Positions 1 through 8,194 of a stretch of DNA of 64,000 nucleotides are shown one piece after another; the first letter of the stretch is position 1; every line of letters starts with the position of its first letter. The stretch is from a bacterium 1XD21-13. GTDB taxonomy: Bacteria; Bacillota; Clostridia; Lachnospirales; Lachnospiraceae. Both the position numbers and the translations under genes were made by a program. The notes beneath the pieces are model-generated. The model saw only the letters and a list, made by a program, of their open reading frames with translations, did no database searches and was not told the origin of the DNA. Location: positions 1 to 64,000 of the forward strand of contig QZDX01000011.1 of the NCBI GenBank assembly GCA_009917555.1. The letters are read 5' to 3'.

Positions 1-297
1 AGCGTCTTCTACTGTGACCCTATGCGAAGCGGACAAAAAGGCGGTGTTGAAAACGCACACACCCTGCTCCGAATGGTTCTCCCAAAAGGCACCAGTTTCG
101 AATTCCTGACCCAGTGGGATGTGAACCTGATCGTAAACCACATCAACTCCATGCCGCGGGAAAGCCTTGGCGGGCGCACTCCTTACGAAGCAGCATTATG
201 GACTTATGGGGCTCGCACTTTAAAAGCACTTCAGCTTAGACCGATTCCTCCCGATGAAGTCAACCTGACGCCTAAGCTGATACGCTTTAACCACTAA
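1..297 (+). CDS. IS30-like transposase, C-terminal fragment (5' end outside window)
   Basis: The frame is open from base 1 and ends at 297, so only the last 98 codons are visible. The segment GGVENAH carries what should be the catalytic Glu of the DDE integrase core. It is followed by LPKGTSF and by NSMPRESLGGRTPYEA, the typical IS30-family C-terminal signature (N-x-R/P-x-x-x-L-x-x-x-T-P-x-E). The protein would cut and join DNA at the ends of its own insertion sequence. The first ATG at 22 is internal to the domain and is not the real start. The repeat-rich DNA downstream (359-655) looks like the non-coding end of the same element. Whether the full copy is intact depends on sequence left of the window. 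Confidence 0.85.
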   Translation, partial: SVFYCDPMRSGQKGGVENAHTLLRMVLPKGTSFEFLTQWDVNLIVNHINSMPRESLGGRTPYEAALWTYGARTLKALQLRPIPPDEVNLTPKLIRFNH

Positions 298-358
298 CCA
301 CCACACAAAATCTGCTGTCAGACAGGAAATAGACTTTTCACATTTAATATGTCCGGCT

Positions 359-526
359 GGTGGAATTCAGTCTTGCACACTGCATTTCCAGCGGTCTGTT
401 TGTCATGTCATCCATTCGATTATTTTGCAGGAAGTTGCTTCTATTATAACCGAATTCCTATCAATTTGCCTAAAAGAATTTGATAAAATCGCCAACTATT
501 AAAATACGGTGGAATTTAGCCCTGCA
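359..526 (+). repeat. Pair of 19-bp direct repeats in the IS non-coding end
   Basis: GGTGGAATTCAGTCTTGCA at 359-377 recurs at 508-526 with three changes (16 of 19 identical). Both lie downstream of the transposase fragment, in the 450-bp stretch (298-748) without a gene. They may be transposase-binding or terminal sites of the element, or the ends of two overlapping elements. No target-site duplication could be confirmed because the left end is outside the window. Confidence 0.6.
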
Positions 527-554
527 CTGGAATTTACTTTTTCAAGTCAGCTTT

Positions 555-655
555 ACAAAACGGGATTTTCAATTACAAACAGGGAATCTCGATTACAAAA
601 CAGGATTTTTATTTACAAATCGGGAGTCTTGGACTACAAACGGGATTCTCGGCTT
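555..655 (+). repeat. Five tandem 20-bp degenerate iterons
   Basis: Units begin at 555, 575, 595, 615 and 636, each starting ACAAA and continuing with a (C/A)GGGA(T/A/G)T(T/C)T core. Four units are 20 bp and one is 21 bp. The period is close to two helical turns, as expected for a protein-binding array. The array sits between the transposase fragment and the toxin-antitoxin promoter, so it could be a transposase-binding end or a regulatory array for the downstream genes. Confidence 0.65.
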
Positions 656-682
656 GCTATTCACCAATTTATGAATTAAATA

Positions 683-711
683 TTTACTTTTATCATACAA
701 TACACTATAAT
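683..711 (+). promoter_or_regulatory. Promoter of the toxin-antitoxin pair
   Basis: TTTACT (683-688), a 17-bp spacer and a perfect TATAAT (706-711) lie upstream of the antitoxin. The gene has a strong AAGGAGG site at 735-741, seven bases before the ATG at 749. Confidence 0.6.
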
Positions 712-748
712 TGAATTACAAACAACTATAATATAAGGAGGTATCTAT

Positions 749-1066
749 ATGGCAAGTTCTCTTATACAGATCCGTTTAGATGATGAATTAAAGTCTCAAG
801 CCTGTGCACTTTATGAGGCCCTGGGAATCGATCTGCCTACTGCTGTGCGTATGTTTATTAAGCGTTCCGTTATGATACAGGGTATTCCCTTTTCTATGTC
901 TCTTCCAAAACAGGAATATAAAGCCGAACAGGCTGTCAGGGCAATGCAGGAAATCAGCGCCCAAGCCCAAGCCAATGGTGTGGCAGACTTGACGCTTGAG
1001 GAAATCAATGCTGAAATTCAGGCTGTCCGAAATAAAAACCGCAGATTGGAGGGCAACAAAACATGA
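749..1066 (+). CDS. RelB/DinJ-family antitoxin
   Basis: This 105-residue protein opens with MASSLIQIRLDDELKSQA and continues with ALGIDLPTAVRMFIKRSV. This is the ribbon-helix-helix signature of RelB/DinJ antitoxins (IRLDxxLK..A, then a GxxxxTAxxxF helix). The C-terminal half is charged and helical, as expected for the toxin-wrapping segment. Such antitoxins neutralise their partner and repress their own promoter. The stop overlaps the next start by four bases (ATGA at 1063-1066), so the pair is translationally coupled. RelB/DinJ proteins often pair with RelE/YafQ-fold toxins, whereas here the partner is a PIN-domain protein. The AAGGAGG site at 735-741 supports the ATG at 749. Confidence 0.9.
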   Translation: MASSLIQIRLDDELKSQACALYEALGIDLPTAVRMFIKRSVMIQGIPFSMSLPKQEYKAEQAVRAMQEISAQAQANGVADLTLEEINAEIQAVRNKNRRLEGNKT

Positions 1067-1296
1067 CCTATTATGCTGTACTTGATACAAATGTACTGGT
1101 ATCTGCTCTCCTCCGCTGGGATTCCAATCCTGGTTCTATCATAGTAGAAAGCCTGACAGGAAGTATCATTCCTTTACTAAATGAAGAAATCCTTTCCGAA
1201 TATCGGGAAGTATTAAAGCGCCCTAAGTTTCATTTTAAACCCTTTATTGTTACTCCAAAAGAAATGCTCGACATTCTGGAATCTTGCAACCACTAA
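1063..1296 (+). CDS. PIN-domain toxin, C-terminally truncated
   Basis: The 77-residue product begins MTYYAVLDTNVLVSALLRWDS, with the first catalytic Asp of a PIN ribonuclease (LDTNVLVSA). It continues with a second conserved acidic patch, LNEEILSEYREVLKRPKF, typical of the COG1569 group of PIN toxins. Family members run to about 130-140 residues and carry a further acidic motif in the C-terminal half (a DxxF/D-type region), which is absent here. The frame stops six bases before the end of the convergent gene at 1302. Sequence past the stop does not restore the missing part in another frame. It is probably an inactive or altered remnant, possibly cut at a rearrangement junction near 1285-1300. 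The antitoxin remains intact. Confidence 0.75.
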   Translation: MTYYAVLDTNVLVSALLRWDSNPGSIIVESLTGSIIPLLNEEILSEYREVLKRPKFHFKPFIVTPKEMLDILESCNH

Positions 1297-1301
1297 TCTT
1301 T

Positions 1302-2351
1302 TTATTCCCCCTCACTTACATTCAAATAAATATCCTCCCGCAAATGAAACCCATCCTCAATAATCACATCCATATTAGCCGCCGTCACAGCGATAGGCTC
1401 CAGACCGATATAGGGAACCTCCTGAGTGCCGTCAAAAAAGGTTCCGGCCGTCTTAAGCTCCTCCCCCCTGGCCAGCGTCACCGCACACTCTGCCGCACGC
1501 CTTGCCAGCTTCTCCACCGGCTTATAGACAGTCATAGCCTGGGTTCCCTCCACCACTCTCTGGCACGCCCCCAGGTCTGCATCCTGGCCCACCACGCACA
1601 CCTCCCCGGCCATCCGCCGCTCGGAAAGGGCACGAATCACCTGGCTGGCGATATCGTCGTTGCCGCACATAAAGGCATCCGCTTCTCCGCCGTGATCCAG
1701 ATAATTGCTGACCTGGGAAAATCCAATCTCCGCAAGCCAGTTATCCGCATAGGCTGTCTCCACAATCTTTCGTTCCGTCCGGTCAATCATCCCGTGAAAG
1801 CCCTCCATCACAAGGGAAACATTGTTGTCCTCCGGGGAGCCGCACATCATAAAAATCTTACCGTCCTCCGGCGTGTGCGCCAGAATGGTTTCCGCCATCA
1901 TTTCTCCCACACGCTCATTGTCAAAGGTGATGTACAGATCCACATCCACATTCATAAGCAAACGGTCATAGGCAATCACCCGGACGCCTGCCCGCTTAGC
2001 CCTCTTAACTGGCTCACTGAGTGCATTGCAGTCTGCCGCCACAATGACAATCACATCCATATTTTTTTCAATCAAATATTCGATCTGGGCCGTCTGCTCC
2101 TCCACATCCCCGTTTGCACACTGAACATTCACCTCCGCTCCCAGCTCCGATGCCCTGGCCACGAAAGCATCCCGGTCTCTCTGCCACCGCTCAATTAAAA
2201 AAGAATCAAAGCTTAAGCCAATCTGAATCCGTTCCTCTCTCTGATCCGTCTCCCCAGCCTGCTCTGCCTCCGTCCCCCTGCACCCTGTCAATAGAGCCAT
2301 ACAAAGAGCCAGCACAAGCATTCCCGTAATTCGTATGTATCCCTGTCTCAT
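1302..2351 (-). CDS. Sugar-binding lipoprotein (type I periplasmic binding protein, XylF/ChvE-like)
   Basis: The 349-residue product has an N-terminal signal peptide with the lipobox LLTGC, so it should be a membrane-tethered extracellular lipoprotein. The body shows the two-lobe periplasmic binding protein fold of pentose/hexose binders: IGLSFDSFLIERWQRDRDAF, then VIVIVAADCNALSEPVKRAKRAGVRVIAYDRL, then the second-lobe signature DAFMCGNDDIASQVIRAL. The Tyr-Asp-Arg in the hinge resembles XylF/ChvE. Its ATG overlaps the stop of the response regulator by four bases (2348-2351), making it the last gene of a leftward four-gene sensory operon. No permease is adjacent, so it may feed the importer at 8707-13463 or assist sensing. 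The ligand cannot be read from sequence. Confidence 0.85.
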   Translation of the reverse strand: MRQGYIRITGMLVLALCMALLTGCRGTEAEQAGETDQREERIQIGLSFDSFLIERWQRDRDAFVARASELGAEVNVQCANGDVEEQTAQIEYLIEKNMDVIVIVAADCNALSEPVKRAKRAGVRVIAYDRLLMNVDVDLYITFDNERVGEMMAETILAHTPEDGKIFMMCGSPEDNNVSLVMEGFHGMIDRTERKIVETAYADNWLAEIGFSQVSNYLDHGGEADAFMCGNDDIASQVIRALSERRMAGEVCVVGQDADLGACQRVVEGTQAMTVYKPVEKLARRAAECAVTLARGEELKTAGTFFDGTQEVPYIGLEPIAVTAANMDVIIEDGFHLREDIYLNVSEGE

Positions 2352-3943
2352 TCCTCATTCCCCTCCTTGAACTCTGTGGGCGTCTGTCCCGTCCATTTCT
2401 TAAAAATACGACTGAAATAATTGGGGTCGCTATAGCCGATCTCCTGGCAAATCTGTTTCATAGACCATCCACCCTCCCGAAGAAGCTCCTTGGCCCGGCG
2501 GATGCGGATACTTGTCACATACTCCACAAAATTTGTCCCCGTCACCTCTTTAAAAAGCTTGCTGAAATAGTAAGGGCTCATATCCATCTCCCTGGACATA
2601 CTCTCCAGGGACAAATCTCTCTTATAGTTCTGCCCGATATACTCCCTTGCCCTCTCAATAACCTCATGGGAGTACTCCCGCTTCTTACCGGACACATTTA
2701 CAGCCGCCTCCTCCGCTTTTTTCAAAAACCAGCGGCGCATCTCCTCCAGAGAGCTGGTACGTACCACCTCCAGATACTCGGAACGATCCCGGAAACGATA
2801 GACCATGCCGCCGCTTTTGTAGGCTACATATTCCATAAACAGCACAAATTCCAGCACTTTCAAGCGGATATTCGGCATATAGTCTGTCTGGGTCTCTGCC
2901 ATCCAGTCAAAGAAATCACCGGCTGCATTTCTGGCCTCATTCCCCTTTCCTGCCCTCACACAGTCAAAAAGCTGCTCCTCCAAATCCAGGGGATAATCCT
3001 CCTCATACTCGCAGAAAATCGGTAAATCCCGGCAGTGGGCTACGCTTCCGTCAGAATTGCCAAGGGCCTTGGAGGCATCCTCGTAGGATTGCTCCAGCTT
3101 GTCCACAGGCAGGATGCTTCCCACACCCACCCGGCAGGTCAGATCGCAGGCGCCGGAAATCCGCTCCATCATCCGGCGGCACCGCTCCACATCCCTTGCC
3201 CGGCTCTCATAGTCTCCCTGTTCCATGTCCGTAGGCACACAGCACACCAGGCGGTTATTCATGAGAGGTCCCACATAGCAGGTATAGTATTCCTTGATCA
3301 TGCTGCGGACCTTTTGATAGCTCCTCTGAAGACGGACACCGGCTCCCACGGGATTGGTCATCCCCTGCTCCTTTTTTTCATCCCCGAATTCCAGAACCAG
3401 GGTAAACATATGGCTTTCATTCATGCCGAGAAGACTTTTATAATTTTCCAGTCCCAGCCTGTCCTGGGCCTGTAAAAGCCCTGCCATAATAAAGCCCTGT
3501 TCCAGCATGGGAACCACAATCTCCATTTTCTCCCTTGTCTCCAGATCCCGGCTTCGCTTCTCTCTGCGGCTGTCCACCATATTCATAGCTTTTTTCAGAA
3601 CCTCTACAATCTTTTTCTGATTCACCGGCTTGTGGAGGTATTCCAGAACTCCCAGATTGATGGCCTCCTGGGCATAGTCAAACTTATCATAGGCGGACAT
3701 GACAATAAAAATCAGGTTGGGCGTGCTTTTCTTAATCTCTTTCATGGCCTCAATGCCGTTGATTCCCGGCATCTGAATGTCCATAAAAGCAATGTCGGGC
3801 CGGAAGCTCTCCGCCAGCTCTATGACACTGCGTCCCGTCTTTGCGGATTCCACCTGACATGCTCCGCCAAAGTTCTGACGGATAATATAGGTCAGGGAAT
3901 CAATCACAATCCCCTCATCGTCAGCCAGCATAATCTTGTACAT
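2348..3943 (-). CDS. YesN-type response regulator with AraC DNA-binding domain
   Basis: The N-terminus is a CheY-like receiver (MYKIMLADDEGIVIDSL) with the phosphoacceptor Asp in DIAFMDIQMPGING near residue 55 and a conserved Lys in YLHKPV. A divergent middle region of about 290 residues follows. The last ~108 residues hold two AraC-type helix-turn-helix motifs, the second being GYSDPNYFSRIFKKWTGQTP. The length of about 531 residues is normal for YesN-type regulators. I choose the second ATG (3943) because AGGAGG lies directly against the first ATG at 3949 but six bases from the second. It is the output of the kinase at 4079-5545 and probably activates sugar-uptake genes. A large inverted repeat separates the two genes. 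Confidence 0.9.
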   Translation of the reverse strand: MYKIMLADDEGIVIDSLTYIIRQNFGGACQVESAKTGRSVIELAESFRPDIAFMDIQMPGINGIEAMKEIKKSTPNLIFIVMSAYDKFDYAQEAINLGVLEYLHKPVNQKKIVEVLKKAMNMVDSRREKRSRDLETREKMEIVVPMLEQGFIMAGLLQAQDRLGLENYKSLLGMNESHMFTLVLEFGDEKKEQGMTNPVGAGVRLQRSYQKVRSMIKEYYTCYVGPLMNNRLVCCVPTDMEQGDYESRARDVERCRRMMERISGACDLTCRVGVGSILPVDKLEQSYEDASKALGNSDGSVAHCRDLPIFCEYEEDYPLDLEEQLFDCVRAGKGNEARNAAGDFFDWMAETQTDYMPNIRLKVLEFVLFMEYVAYKSGGMVYRFRDRSEYLEVVRTSSLEEMRRWFLKKAEEAAVNVSGKKREYSHEVIERAREYIGQNYKRDLSLESMSREMDMSPYYFSKLFKEVTGTNFVEYVTSIRIRRAKELLREGGWSMKQICQEIGYSDPNYFSRIFKKWTGQTPTEFKEGNEE

Positions 3944-3966
3944 ATTCATCCTCCTATTTTAGTTCC

Positions 3967-4058
3967 GTAGCATCACACCAGTACACTCTAATCTAGAAGA
4001 ATTTCCAGCCACAAACTTCCGTGTCTGTAAATTCTTCTGTGCACTGGTGTGATGCTAC
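3967..4058. repeat. 92-bp imperfect inverted repeat between kinase and regulator genes
   Basis: The outer arms at 3967-3986 and 4039-4058 are complementary at 19 of 20 positions. Inner arms AGAAGAATTT (3995-4004) and AAATTCTTCT (4029-4038) extend the stem after an eight-base bulge. A related flank (TTTTAGTTCC followed by a TAG-TC core) occurs on both sides, at about 3957 and 4061. There is no U tract, so this is not a classical terminator. It may be an RNA processing or stabilising hairpin, or a small palindromic mobile repeat. Confidence 0.7.
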
Positions 4059-4078
4059 TGTTTTAGTTCCATAGTATC

Positions 4079-5545
4079 CTACAGCGGAAGATACACGAAC
4101 ACCTGGGTCCCCTTTCCGTCCCCCTCACTTTGAATCTCAAAAACCTCTTCCCGATTATAGTAAAGCCTCAGACGGCTGATCACATTTCCCAGACCAATGC
4201 CTGTAGAATTTCTGGATAAATCCGTCTCCCGGACCTCTCCCTCCATAATCTCCTGAATCTTTTCCCGGCTCATTCCCACGCCGTTGTCCCGAATGGAAAT
4301 GCAGATACGCTCCGGCTCCCGGTACAAAAGGAGCTCAATCCATCCCTCCCAGTCAATGCCCCGGATACCGTAATTGACCGCATTTTCCACAATAGGCTGA
4401 AGAATCATGCTGGGAACACGCAGGTCCAGAAGCGTCTCATCCACCTGCTTCCGAAAATGAATCTCTCCTCCAAAGCGCACATTCAAAATATAGAGATAGC
4501 TGTCCACCAGCTCCAGTTCCTCCCGTATGGCTGCGTCCTGGTTGATCTTTTTCACATTGTACCGGAAGAAATCCGCCATATTTTCTACAAACAGGCAGGT
4601 CTTGTCCGCTCCCTCCATCATAGCAAGCTGGGCTCCTGCATTCAGGGTATTAAACAGGAAATGGGGATTGATCTGGGCCTGGAGGTATTTGAGCTGAGCA
4701 TCCTTTAGATGGCCCTCCATCATCAGCTCTTTTTCTTTCATGGCCGCCTCTTTCTCCATATTTTCCTTAATCCGCTCCATATGTACACGGATACTTGCCA
4801 CCATCTGGTTAAAGGCCATAGTCACAATCCCAACCTCATCCATACTCTGAACCGGAACCAGCTCTATCTCCAGGTTTCCCTCCGCTACTTCATTGGCGCT
4901 CCCGGCCAGATGACTCAAGGGTCCTGTAATGCTCTTGGTGATGGCATAGATCAAAGCCGTGATCACCACGCCCACAGCCGCCAGAATCACCGTCCCCACT
5001 AGCTCGAACCGCCGAAGCGCCTTAGCCAGCGCCTCATAGCTGTTGGTATTGGTCTTAAACCTCCGGTTATTCAGACTGTAAATATAGGTATTGATATATT
5101 CAAAGCGCTCCACAGCCTCCTCATAGCGCAGGCGGTATTTTTCAATATTGCGCCCCCTCTTTGCCTGGGTCGCCTCGTCCGTAATATGTAAATATTCCAG
5201 GGCCATGTTCCGAATATTGCGCTCCATCATCAGAAGCTCGTCACTGCAAATCTCCGTATTCAGCTCTTGAAGTCTCCGGCTCAACTCCTGGCTATTCCGG
5301 TAATAGGAATCCAGCGTATCGGAGCTCTTTACATTCAAGTACTCTGTCATACTGCCGTGTACCGCACTCAAAGCCTCCGAGAGCTCATTGAGGCTGCTGT
5401 TGCTCTGGTAGACCTGATCAATCCTCCCCGACATATAATTAATGTTGGCATACAGGATAAGATTTACAAAAAAGATAAGAAAAAAGGTAAGCAGGAACGC
5501 AGCAATCAGCTTTAGCTGAATCGACAGGTTTTTCCATTTCTTCAT
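4079..5545 (-). CDS. YesM-type sensor histidine kinase
   Basis: The 488-residue membrane kinase has one transmembrane helix near residues 11-33 and a second near 182-204, enclosing a helical extracellular region. A HAMP linker follows (TKSITGPLSHLAGSANEVAEGN). The His_kinase domain of the YesM/LytS class has its phosphorylated His in QAQINPHFLFNTLN. The ATPase domain has the N box PIVENAVNYGI, DNGVGM and GIGLGN. The start is supported by CAGGAG nine bases upstream. In known clostridial systems a membrane-anchored sugar-binding protein docks on such a kinase. The gene directly upstream here (5628-6659) fits that role and the gene downstream is the matching response regulator. Confidence 0.92.
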   Translation of the reverse strand: MKKWKNLSIQLKLIAAFLLTFFLIFFVNLILYANINYMSGRIDQVYQSNSSLNELSEALSAVHGSMTEYLNVKSSDTLDSYYRNSQELSRRLQELNTEICSDELLMMERNIRNMALEYLHITDEATQAKRGRNIEKYRLRYEEAVERFEYINTYIYSLNNRRFKTNTNSYEALAKALRRFELVGTVILAAVGVVITALIYAITKSITGPLSHLAGSANEVAEGNLEIELVPVQSMDEVGIVTMAFNQMVASIRVHMERIKENMEKEAAMKEKELMMEGHLKDAQLKYLQAQINPHFLFNTLNAGAQLAMMEGADKTCLFVENMADFFRYNVKKINQDAAIREELELVDSYLYILNVRFGGEIHFRKQVDETLLDLRVPSMILQPIVENAVNYGIRGIDWEGWIELLLYREPERICISIRDNGVGMSREKIQEIMEGEVRETDLSRNSTGIGLGNVISRLRLYYNREEVFEIQSEGDGKGTQVFVYLPL

Positions 5546-5627
5546 AGATTTTACTCCTGGTATTAAAAGTTAAAAGGCTGCTCTGTTTGCCAGCCATCAT
5601 ATTAAAAATATTTAAGTGCCTGTCCCC

Positions 5628-6659
5628 TTAGGGTATAAGATACTGCCCCACATTATTTTCATCAATCACATAGGTATCTATGGGGAAATACCCGTTCACA
5701 TACCCCGTTTCCCGGTATTCCGTAAGGGCCTGCACACAGAAGCTTCCAAGCTGTTCCCCGTCCACCACAACCGTAGAGGAGATAATCTTCTTCTGAATGG
5801 CATCCAGAATCGCATCCGACTTATAATAGCCCAGAATCCGTACCTCCCCCACCTTAATATAATCCACCACGGCCTCATACGCCCGGCGTGTATCCGTCTC
5901 GCTTAAACAAATCAGAATATCCGGATGATCCTCCTCCGTCACCAGAAGCTTGCGTATGGTTTCCTCCGTCACAAAGGCATTGCTGCTGTCAATGGAGACC
6001 GCCTGAACCTGAATGTCATACTCCCAGCCTGCCTCCTGTATCTTCTCATCCATCGTCTCTCTCATACTCCAGAACATGGTATTCTTTCCCGTCCCTGTAG
6101 TGGAAGAATCTATCAGAACCACCACCCGGCTGTCCCTGGGATTCTCCGAAAGCAATTCCCAGCAAAGCTGGCTGTACTCCTGCCCCAGAATGTAATTATT
6201 CACCCCCACAAAGCACTTTCTCAGATTGTAGGCGCTGTCATCCAGAGCAGTCACCACCGGAATCCCCTTTCCCACCGCCTCACTGAGAAGCCGATCTGTC
6301 TCCTCCGAGCTGCCCCCATTTAGAATAATCCCGTCCACTCCGGAATCAATGGCAATCCGCAGCTTATCCTGCACCGTATAATCCGCTGTCAGGTTCTTTC
6401 CCAGATACTCCACATAAGCATTGCAGTTCTCCTCCCCCTCTTTTCTTGCCCCCTCATAAATGGAATTCCACAGAGTGCTGTCATGCCCGTCCTCAATCAG
6501 CACATAATAGGCATCATAGATCTCCTTTTTCTTAGGCGAATCCGAGGCTTCCGCCTGCATCCTCTCAAAAAACAGGACCATTCCATAGATTCCCAGCCCC
6601 GTCAGCATCAGAACTGCCAAAATCACCGCTGTCTTTCTTTTTCCACTCTTCTTAAGCAT
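5628..6659 (-). CDS. Membrane-anchored sugar-binding sensor protein (XylFII-like)
   Basis: The 343-residue protein has a type I periplasmic binding protein fold: YYVLIEDGHDSTLWNSIYEGARKEG, DGIILNGGSSEETDRLL, GIPVVTALDDSAYN and a second lobe starting SRVVVLIDSS. It lacks a lipobox. Instead it has a basic start (MLKKSGKRKT) and one uncleaved-looking transmembrane helix near residues 10-30, so the domain would be anchored outside. As the first gene of the operon with a YesM kinase and YesN regulator, it most likely binds a sugar and signals to the kinase, as described for XylFII-LytS-YesN systems. A role as a transport binding protein is less likely because of the anchor. Ligand unknown. Confidence 0.8.
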   Translation of the reverse strand: MLKKSGKRKTAVILAVLMLTGLGIYGMVLFFERMQAEASDSPKKKEIYDAYYVLIEDGHDSTLWNSIYEGARKEGEENCNAYVEYLGKNLTADYTVQDKLRIAIDSGVDGIILNGGSSEETDRLLSEAVGKGIPVVTALDDSAYNLRKCFVGVNNYILGQEYSQLCWELLSENPRDSRVVVLIDSSTTGTGKNTMFWSMRETMDEKIQEAGWEYDIQVQAVSIDSSNAFVTEETIRKLLVTEEDHPDILICLSETDTRRAYEAVVDYIKVGEVRILGYYKSDAILDAIQKKIISSTVVVDGEQLGSFCVQALTEYRETGYVNGYFPIDTYVIDENNVGQYLIP

Positions 6660-6885
6660 ATGCTCTTCCTGCCCCTATCTCTATAAACAACACATTTCCC
6701 CGCAGCATCCTAAACAATGCAGTCTATTTTGTTTAGTCATTAAATTAATCCTTATCATAGTATCACTTGGAAGCTTTAATGGCAAGTAATCATGAAAAAT
6801 TTACCGTCAAATATCTACAAAATAATGCATTGCCCCCTGCCGCCCTGTTTCCATACAACGGGTACGAAAATCAACCCATTACATA

Positions 6886-6914
6886 TTTACGAAACCCAAA
6901 TCTTGTATTATACT
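6886..6914 (+). promoter_or_regulatory. Likely promoter of the ROK regulator gene
   Basis: TTTACG (6886-6891), 17 bases and TATACT (6909-6914) lie about 40 bases before the ROK start codon, in the divergent spacer between the sensor operon and this gene. No convincing promoter of similar quality was found for the leftward operon. Confidence 0.45.
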
Positions 6915-6953
6915 TGGACATAAGAAATTCCAAAAAAGAAAGTGACGCCCCCT

Positions 6954-8120
6954 ATGATAACAGGAAGCAAAGAACTCATACGTGACATGAACAGCCATCT
7001 GATTCTGGAAATGATTCTAAAGGAAGATACCATCTCCAGGGCTGCCCTGTCCAAGGCCTCCGGCCTTACCAAGGCTACCGTCTCCGCCATTGTGCAAAAA
7101 CTCATAGAACAAAACCTGGTAATTGAGGTAGGAAACGACAATACCTCCTTAGGCCGCAAGCCAATCCTCCTGACTTTCCATGCCAACTGCGGCTACGCCC
7201 TGTCCATAGATGTAAATGCCAACACCATCTCCGCCATGATCTGCAATCTAAGGGGAGAAAACTGCCGCCTGAAGCTATACCCCAACCATGCCGGACGGGA
7301 AGAAATTCTTCCCCTGTTGATCTCCATTATCCGTGATATGACCGCCTCCCTGGAGGATACCCCCTACGGCGTAGTAGGCATTGGCCTTGGCATTCACGGA
7401 ACCGTATACCACAACCAAATAACCTTTACCCCCTATTCCCCTTACGAGCAGCTTCCTTTCCAGGAGGTACTGGAGCAGGAATTTGGGATCCCCATTTATC
7501 TGGAAAATGAGGCAAATCTGTCCGTCATCGGGGAGCACACCTTTTACTACCACACGCCAAATCTGATTGGAATCAGTATCCACACTGGAATCGGCGTAGG
7601 AATACTCATCAACAATCAGCTCTACACCGGAGCCAACGGAAATGCCGGAGAATTCGGCCACTCCATCATAGAGCCGGACGGACGGCCCTGTCCCTGCGGC
7701 AATTCGGGATGCCTGGAGCAGTACGCCTCCGAGCGTTCCATATTAAAACAATTTGCCGCCACAAAGGGGCTTGAGCATGCAGACATCGACGTCTTTGTAG
7801 CCGCCTGCCACAAGCAGGATGATGACGCTCTGGCTCTTCTTGACGACTTTATTCGGTATATGTCCTACGGCATAAACAATCTTCTGAATACCTTTAACCC
7901 GGACATGATCGTAATCAACAGCTCCTTTACCACCTACTTTCCGGAGGTGCTGCGTCAGATCCAGGACAAGCTTCAGAACCGTATGCGGATGCACTGCGTA
8001 CTGGTTCCCTCCGGCCTGCAGGATACCTCCATTCTTCTGGGAGCCGCCTGCCTTTGTATCCGGCAGTTTCTAGGGATACAGCATCTAAAGCTTAGAAAGC
8101 CGCTGGGGAAGCTGTTTTAA
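6954..8120 (+). CDS. ROK-family transcriptional repressor (XylR/NagC type)
   Basis: An N-terminal winged helix (residues about 8-60: LEMILKEDTISRAALSKASGLTKATVSAIV, then LGRKPILL) is fused to a ROK domain. The zinc motif is present (GHSIIEPDGRPCPCG followed by NSGCLE), as is the second ATPase-like signature GISIHTGIGVGIL. The usual kinase motif DxGxT reads DVNANT, as in ROK regulators that have lost kinase activity. Such proteins bind a sugar and release DNA. I choose ATG 6954 over the in-frame GTG at 6942, because the AAGAAAG stretch sits about eleven bases before it and overlaps the GTG. Its position between a sugar sensor operon and a sugar importer suggests it represses one or both. Confidence 0.88.
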   Translation: MITGSKELIRDMNSHLILEMILKEDTISRAALSKASGLTKATVSAIVQKLIEQNLVIEVGNDNTSLGRKPILLTFHANCGYALSIDVNANTISAMICNLRGENCRLKLYPNHAGREEILPLLISIIRDMTASLEDTPYGVVGIGLGIHGTVYHNQITFTPYSPYEQLPFQEVLEQEFGIPIYLENEANLSVIGEHTFYYHTPNLIGISIHTGIGVGILINNQLYTGANGNAGEFGHSIIEPDGRPCPCGNSGCLEQYASERSILKQFAATKGLEHADIDVFVAACHKQDDDALALLDDFIRYMSYGINNLLNTFNPDMIVINSSFTTYFPEVLRQIQDKLQNRMRMHCVLVPSGLQDTSILLGAACLCIRQFLGIQHLKLRKPLGKLF

Positions 8121-8148
8121 TTCAAATTTCCTCTCAAAATAAAGGAAA

Positions 8149-8174
8149 GGCTGCCGGCTTATTTCCCGGCAGCC
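8149..8174. terminator. Bidirectional hairpin between convergent ROK and YjbQ genes
   Basis: GGCTGCCGG (8149-8157) and CCGGCAGCC (8166-8174) form a perfect 9-bp GC-rich stem with an 8-base loop. T-rich flanks are weak on the rightward side and better on the leftward side (TTTCCTTTATTTT). Confidence 0.65.
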
Positions 8175-8194
8175 CCATAAATCATCAAAAGCTT

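Noticed and set aside
1284-2198. A 304-residue plus-strand frame that begins at the end of the PIN gene
   Set aside because: It lies opposite the sugar-binding lipoprotein and does not restore the missing PIN C-terminus.
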